In this document: in pieces, positions 25,041 to 29,122 of the stretch
Position numbering within the stretch: position 1 is the stretch's first letter
Layout: each line of letters opens with the position of its first letter
Source of the DNA: GCA-020343675 sp964462945
GTDB lineage: Bacteria; Planctomycetota; Phycisphaerae; Sedimentisphaerales; Anaerobacaceae
DNA length: 29,122 nt
Assembly: GCA_964462945.1 (NCBI GenBank)
Contig: CAYWZW010000066.1
Coordinates: forward strand, 1-29,122
Reading direction: 5' to 3'
Notes under the pieces: model-generated
Told to the model about the DNA's origin: nothing
Seen by the model: only the letters and a program-made list of their open reading frames with translations
The model's database searches: none
Position numbers and translations under genes: made by a program

Positions 25041-25122
25041 CAAAAGTATGCCTAACTTCGATTTTGCAAAACTCTTGTTATGAGTTCTGCGTAAACGTTG
25101 AGTCATTTTTGGAGAATGTGAG

Positions 25123-26085
25123 ATGCTGGTTCCCGAAATTACAGAAAGCTTCACCGGCTCGGTCAACCGGGTCACGCTGGGCGCGACCAACGCGGACAGA
25201 GGGACACGAAGCTCGACCGTCACGGTCGGTGGAGCACGTAATATGGTCTATGGCGGCTCCCCGGGCGATGCCGGCGAAAAGCCCGTGGTGGCCATGGACG
25301 TGCTGGATACCAGGCCCGAAGATTGGCCCGACGCCCTGGTCGAACCCTACAAGAACGTCCTCGACAGCCCCGGCGACTGGGCCAAGAAATGCGTGGAAGA
25401 GTTCGGAGCCGACTTGATCTGCGTGAAATTCGAAGGCATTCACCCGGACAAGGGCGACAAGGACGCCGCTCATGCCGTCAAAGTCACCGAGGAGGTGTTG
25501 AAGGCGGTTGGCGTACCCCTTGTGCTCTGGAGCTGCGGATATGACGAAAAAGACAACCAGGTCATGCCCAAGGTGAGCGGCGCCGCAAAAGGCGAGAGCT
25601 GCCTGATCGGGACCGTCACAGAGGACAATTACAAGTCCTTGACTGCTATTGCCTTAGCTGACGGTCACTTTCTTATTACCGAGGCCCCTCTGGATATCAA
25701 CATTGCCAAACAGGTAAACATTTTAGCCTCCGATATGGGGTTTCCACTCGAACGAATCGTGACGTTTCAAGTCACCGGCGCGCTGGGGTACGGTATCGAG
25801 TATGCGTATTCGATTCAGGAGCGGCAGCGGCAGGCCGCCCTTACCGGCGACAAAATGATGGCTATGCCGGCCATTTGCGACGTTGGTTATGAATCCTGGC
25901 GGGCCAAGGAAGCCAAGCTCACGAACGCCCCCGGCTGGGGCGACGTCGCCGACCGGGGACCGATGTGGGAAGCGGCGACCGCTACGTGTCTGCTGCAAGC
26001 CGGCGTCGATATCATTCGCATGCGCCATCCCAGGGCGGTCGCCGCCGTCAAAAACTTTATCAACGAGGTGTGGCGCAAAAAATGA
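25123..26085 (+). CDS. acsD: Corrinoid iron-sulfur protein small subunit
   Basis: A 320-residue AcsD, the TIM-barrel partner of AcsC (Moorella ~323 residues). The conserved start PEITESFTGSVNRVTLGAT, the middle ADLICVKFEGIHPDKGD and LVLWSCGYDEKDNQV, and the late TGALGYGIEYAYSIQERQRQAAL are all present. The AcsC/AcsD heterodimer holds the corrinoid between the subunits and shuttles methyl groups. GGAG lies about 9 nt before the ATG. The 217-bp gap from acsF is filled by the inverted-repeat element, which has pushed the two genes apart; other gaps in the cluster are 56-118 bp. The stop overlaps an in-frame ATG of the acsE frame (ATGA at 26082), but acsE probably starts later. Confidence 0.95.
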   Translation: MLVPEITESFTGSVNRVTLGATNADRGTRSSTVTVGGARNMVYGGSPGDAGEKPVVAMDVLDTRPEDWPDALVEPYKNVLDSPGDWAKKCVEEFGADLICVKFEGIHPDKGDKDAAHAVKVTEEVLKAVGVPLVLWSCGYDEKDNQVMPKVSGAAKGESCLIGTVTEDNYKSLTAIALADGHFLITEAPLDINIAKQVNILASDMGFPLERIVTFQVTGALGYGIEYAYSIQERQRQAALTGDKMMAMPAICDVGYESWRAKEAKLTNAPGWGDVADRGPMWEAATATCLLQAGVDIIRMRHPRAVAAVKNFINEVWRKK

Positions 26086-26162
26086 ATTCCAGGGCAAGAC
26101 AAGGCATCGGCCCGGAGAAAACAGGCACAGTCACCTCCAAGAACAGAAAGGATAAGATTGCT

Positions 26163-26987
26163 ATGATCATAATTGCAGAACGAATCAACGGCATGTTTAC
26201 CAATGTCAAACAGGCTATCGCAGACAAGGACAAGAAGGTCATTCAGGAAGTGGCGAAGAAGCAGACCGAAGCAGGGGCTACCTATCTGGATGTGAACGTG
26301 GGCACCGCCGCGGCGGACCAGGCGGGGGCCATGCAGTGGCTCGTCGAGACAATCCAGGAAACGTGCTCCACTCCCCTGAGCCTCGATTCGCAGAAACCGA
26401 GTGTTATCGCAGCGGGGTTGAAGGTCATCAACGCCGAGAACGGGGTGATCCTGAATTCGACGCCCCTCAATAAGAAAACGGACGAAGAAATATTTGATAA
26501 GTACATGGAAATGGCAAACCAGGCCGGGCCCAAAGCGAGCATAATCACTCTGACCATGGACAAAAACGGCGTGCCGCAGGATGTGGACACCCGCGTGGCG
26601 ATAGCGGCGGATATCATCTCGAAGGCGATGGAGAAGGGATTCGACACCCAGCGGCTGTTCATCGATCCTATTATTCTGCCGGTCAAGGTGCCGAACGCAC
26701 AGGTTCAGCCCGGCAATATTCTTGCGGCCATGGACCAGATCAGGTTTCTGTCCGAGCCAGCCCCCCACATGACAATCGGCCTGTCGAATCTCTCTCAGGG
26801 GGCGACGGAAAGAAGCCTGATAAACCGCGTATTCCTCGCAATGGGGATTTCACGGGGTCTGGATTCGGCCATTGTCGATGTGCTCGACGAAAAGCTGATG
26901 AGCGTGCTGGCCACGGCGGAAATGCTGATGAACAAGCAGATTTACTCCGATTCGTTCTTAAAGATCTATGCCAGCATGAACGAATAA
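26163..26987 (+). CDS. acsE: Methyltetrahydrofolate:corrinoid iron-sulfur protein methyltransferase
   Basis: A 274-residue AcsE (MeTr) with a pterin-binding TIM barrel. Family residues are visible: N-terminal ERINGMF, DVNVGTAA, the Asp of LSLDSQKP, the Asn of ILNSTPL, LFIDPIILPV, and the catalytic Asn of TIGLSNLSQGA. It transfers the methyl group of methyl-tetrahydrofolate to the cobalt of AcsC/AcsD, linking the methyl and carbonyl branches. ATG 26163 is chosen because the family begins at this point and GAAAGGA lies ~9 nt upstream. A start at 26082, overlapping the acsD stop, would add 27 basic residues. It is the last gene of the cluster, with a strong hairpin terminator after it. No metF/metV follows, unlike in many acetogens. 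Confidence 0.94.
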   Translation: MIIIAERINGMFTNVKQAIADKDKKVIQEVAKKQTEAGATYLDVNVGTAAADQAGAMQWLVETIQETCSTPLSLDSQKPSVIAAGLKVINAENGVILNSTPLNKKTDEEIFDKYMEMANQAGPKASIITLTMDKNGVPQDVDTRVAIAADIISKAMEKGFDTQRLFIDPIILPVKVPNAQVQPGNILAAMDQIRFLSEPAPHMTIGLSNLSQGATERSLINRVFLAMGISRGLDSAIVDVLDEKLMSVLATAEMLMNKQIYSDSFLKIYASMNE

Positions 26988-27013
26988 ATATCGCTTTTGC
27001 CGGCTCTCGAAGC

Positions 27014-27060
27014 AGGCCTTTGTGTTCGGGCGGTTTCTTCCCGACCCAAAGGCCTCTTTC
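27014..27060 (+). terminator. Hairpin terminator of the acs cluster
   Basis: AGGCCTTTG (27014-27022) pairs with CAAAGGCCT (27047-27055) and TCGGG (27026-27030) with CCCGA (27040-27044), giving a 14-bp GC-rich stem with a small internal loop, followed by CTTTC. It lies 26 bp after acsE and between convergent genes, so it may also serve proS from the other side. Confidence 0.65.
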
Positions 27061-27102
27061 GTATCCGCCCTCGCATAACCTATTGTCACCTCGTGCGCCG
27101 GC

Positions 27103-28842
27103 TCAAGCCTCTAATTGTTCCTTCAGGGCGCCGACCAGCTCGATCGTCTTATCGGTGACCTCTTCGACAGAAACCCTGTGGCTATGGGACTCGTGGCGCA
27201 GCTTGATCTCCACATTGTCTTCGGCAAGTGATTTTTTGCCGACGGTGACCCTGACCGGTATGCCAATCAGATCGGCGTCCTTGAATTTCGCTCCGCCTCG
27301 CAGGACCCTGTCGTCCAATAAGACGTCGATACCCCTGCTTGCCAATTGCTCGTAGATGTTCTCGGCCGCCCCGGCAACTTCTGCATCCTCCTGATTAACG
27401 CACGTCACAATGACCTCGAAGGGAGCAATGCTGATCGGCCAGATAATGCCGTCATCATCATTGCCGAGCTCGATGGCAGAGGCGAAAATGCGATTTATGC
27501 CGATGCCGTAGCAGCCCATAATGCAGGCCCTCTCATTTCCCTCTTCATCGAGGAATTTCGCGCCCAGCTTCTCACTGTACTTTGTTCCCAGCTTGAACAC
27601 CTGGCCGACTTCGATGCCCTTCTTAAAGAGCAATTTCCTGCCCTCGTGCGTATCGCCCTCCTGGGCATAGCGTATATCTGTTACAATGATGTTGTCCCCT
27701 TCCAGCGGGAAGTCCCTGCCCGGCACAACATTCCTGATATGGTAGTCGGTCCTATTGGCGCCGGCGACGCCCATGGCCATCGCTGCAACAGAATGGTCAA
27801 TCACCATCTTTGCCACCCGCCCGGCAATTCCTATCGGCCCGGCAAAACCCACTTTGGCGCCGGTAGCCTCTTCGATGACCCGCTCCTGGGCTAATTCGAT
27901 GTGCCTGCCGCCGAGGGCTTGTGACAGCTTCTCTGAGTTCAGCTCGTGGTCGCCGCGCACTAACGCGGCAACGGTATCGTTTCCGGCGCTGAAGATGAGT
28001 GTCTTTATCATGTCCTTTGGCTGGGTTCCCAAAAAGGCACAAACCGCCTCGATGCTGCCGGCACTCGGTGTGTGCACCTCATCCGACGACGGGACATTGC
28101 CGTCGCGCTGCTGCCTCGAAACCGGGTCCACAGCGGCTCGTTCGAGGTTTGCCGCGTAGGAGCCGTCTTCCGCGTAAACGATGGTATCCTCGCCGGATTC
28201 ACAAGGGATCGTGAACTGGTGTGAGTCGGAGCCGCCCATCTCCCCCACTTCCGCTTCGACGATCACGTATTCGAGCCCGCATCGCTTGAAAATCCGGCAA
28301 TACGCATCGTACATGGCCTTGTACGATTTATCGAGCCCCTCGGGCCTGGCATCGAAACTGTAGGCGTCTTTCATAATGAATTCGCGGGACCGAATCGCTC
28401 CGAACCGGGGACGAAACTCATCGCGGAATTTAGAGCTGATCTGATACAGATTGACCGGCATTTGCTTGTAAGACTTTATTTCGCCGGCCGCAAGATAAGT
28501 AACGACCTCTTCGGCGGTCGGGCCGAGCACGTTTCCCTTGCCGTGCCGGTCTTCGAGACGGAACATCGTCGGGCCATAATCAATGCTGCGGCCCGTCCTC
28601 TCCCAGAGCTCCAGCGGCTGCAGGGACGGAACCAGAATTTCCTGGGCGCCGGCCTTGTTCATCTCATCGCGGACGATGGCTATGATTTTGAGCAGACTGC
28701 GCCAGCCAAGCGGAAGATACGTATAGGTGCCGCTGGCGACTTTGCGGCTCAAGCCCGCGCGAATCATCAGTTGGTGGCTGATTGTCTCTGCATCAGCGGG
28801 AGTTTCCTTTACCGTTGGTATGAACATCCGGCTGTATCTCAT
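27103..28842 (-). CDS. proS: Proline--tRNA ligase
   Basis: A 579-residue bacterial-type ProRS with the inserted editing domain. It charges tRNA-Pro with proline in the cytoplasm. Class II motifs are clear: motif 1 region (LPLGWRSLLKIIAIVRDEM), GPTAEEVVT, motif 2 KFRDEFRPRFGAIRSREF with IMKDAYSF, and motif 3 GCYGIGINRIFASAIE. The YbaK-like editing insert lies at about 225-405 and the anticodon-binding domain at the C-terminus. ATG 28842 is preferred to the in-frame start at 28884 because AAGGG lies 8 nt before it and the family starts MRYS. It converges on the acs cluster and has its own promoter. Confidence 0.96.
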   Translation of the reverse strand: MRYSRMFIPTVKETPADAETISHQLMIRAGLSRKVASGTYTYLPLGWRSLLKIIAIVRDEMNKAGAQEILVPSLQPLELWERTGRSIDYGPTMFRLEDRHGKGNVLGPTAEEVVTYLAAGEIKSYKQMPVNLYQISSKFRDEFRPRFGAIRSREFIMKDAYSFDARPEGLDKSYKAMYDAYCRIFKRCGLEYVIVEAEVGEMGGSDSHQFTIPCESGEDTIVYAEDGSYAANLERAAVDPVSRQQRDGNVPSSDEVHTPSAGSIEAVCAFLGTQPKDMIKTLIFSAGNDTVAALVRGDHELNSEKLSQALGGRHIELAQERVIEEATGAKVGFAGPIGIAGRVAKMVIDHSVAAMAMGVAGANRTDYHIRNVVPGRDFPLEGDNIIVTDIRYAQEGDTHEGRKLLFKKGIEVGQVFKLGTKYSEKLGAKFLDEEGNERACIMGCYGIGINRIFASAIELGNDDDGIIWPISIAPFEVIVTCVNQEDAEVAGAAENIYEQLASRGIDVLLDDRVLRGGAKFKDADLIGIPVRVTVGKKSLAEDNVEIKLRHESHSHRVSVEEVTDKTIELVGALKEQLEA

Positions 28843-28916
28843 ATCTTTGTCCCTTGTGGTCTGCAAATCCTGGATGACATTCACGTCAACTCAAAACCGG
28901 CTAAACATAGACGGTC

Positions 28917-28945
28917 TTTATAGTCCAAAGGACTAAGCCTTGCAA
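28917..28945 (-). promoter_or_regulatory. Promoter of proS
   Basis: On the minus strand, TTGCAA (28945-28940), a 17-bp spacer and TATAAA (28922-28917). The predicted start near 28910 leaves a ~68-nt leader. A perfect 6-bp stem with a 3-nt loop (TAGTCC-AAA-GGACTA, 28921-28935) overlaps the spacer and -10 and could be an operator, or chance. Confidence 0.55.
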
Positions 28946-29005
28946 GGATATTCCGCAGCCGAGGGCAACCGGCGCACGGCAGGCGGAATTTTGAGACCTA
29001 TCCCC

Positions 29006-29034
29006 TTGCAATATTGCTCGACCGATGATAGACT
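29006..29034 (+). promoter_or_regulatory. Promoter candidate for tRNA-Lys
   Basis: TTGCAA (29006-29011), a 17-bp spacer and TAGACT (29029-29034) sit ~33 bp before the tRNA, with the same -35 as the proS promoter. The -10 matches four of six consensus bases. Confidence 0.4.
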
Positions 29035-29067
29035 GCGATTTTGCGTATTCTTTGTAGGCAAGAATCG

Positions 29068-29122
<55 letters not shown>

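Larger units (their letters stand above)
24886..25071. mobile_element. MITE-like element with 25-bp perfect terminal inverted repeats
   Basis: Positions 24886-24910 and 25047-25071 are exact reverse complements over 25 bp; the outermost ten bases (TTTTGCAAAA) are themselves palindromic. The 136-bp AT-rich interior holds two further hairpins and no gene. The layout (186 bp, terminal inverted repeats, no transposase) is that of a non-autonomous element. No target-site duplication is obvious (flanks TGAAC and CTCTT). An alternative is a long folded RNA spacer between acsF and acsD. Confidence 0.65.

Noticed and set aside
25965..26162. N-terminal extension of acsE
   Set aside because: It mostly overlaps acsD; the family start and a Shine-Dalgarno both point to ATG 26163.

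Overview
The window is bacterial, mostly GC-rich (the first ~1.2 kb is visibly more AT-rich), and is dominated by the carbonyl branch of the Wood-Ljungdahl pathway. Bacterial-type AcsB (728 residues with the CODH-binding N-terminal part) rules out an archaeal Cdh system. The sensor-kinase H-box type around 'GVLHNVGN', bacterial-type ProS and the gene style suggest an uncultured anaerobe, perhaps Planctomycetota (Phycisphaerae-like), Omnitrophota or a similar lineage. This placement is inference; no rRNA is present.

Layout. (1) 1-1240: AT-rich accessory patch with an orphan MNT-type nucleotidyltransferase and a PIN-domain protein, separated by a pair of palindromic repeats. (2) 1324-5986, minus strand: a three-gene operon, mlaE-like permease, mlaF-like ATPase and a large FAD/Fe-S oxidoreductase, with a recognisable promoter; no MCE (MlaD) gene is present. 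(3) 6272-11411, plus strand: four tightly packed two-component genes (membrane PAS kinase, REC-kinase, single REC protein, REC-PAS-degenerate kinase) with no DNA-binding output domain. (4) 11412-15274: a 448-bp non-coding stretch with a promoter, then a small protein ending in CQLGCF, a membrane protein, a THEP1-like NTPase, a MobB-like/MobA fusion and a DUF3786-like protein, which look like a molybdenum-cofactor-linked set. (5) 15556-26987: cooC, cooS(acsA), acsB, acsC, acsV, acsF, acsD, acsE, all in one direction, ending in a strong hairpin terminator. (6) proS on the minus strand with its own promoter, and the 5' part of a tRNA-Lys(CTT) cut by the window end.

How it works together. AcsE moves the methyl group from methyl-tetrahydrofolate to the corrinoid protein AcsC/AcsD. 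AcsV reductively reactivates oxidised corrinoid. CooS makes or oxidises CO, and AcsB joins CO, methyl and CoA into acetyl-CoA. CooC and AcsF are the nickel-maturation ATPases for CooS and AcsB. The methyl-branch genes (formate dehydrogenase, fhs, folD, metF/metV) are not in the window; the MobA fusion next door would fit a Mo- or W-dependent formate dehydrogenase encoded elsewhere.

Most interesting points: a MITE-like element with 25-bp perfect inverted ends that supplies the last codons and stop of acsF; a pseudo-histidine kinase that has lost its H, N and G-box residues; the CQLGCF/membrane/NTPase/MobB-MobA/DUF3786 cluster; and an MlaEF pair coupled to an oxidoreductase instead of an MCE protein.
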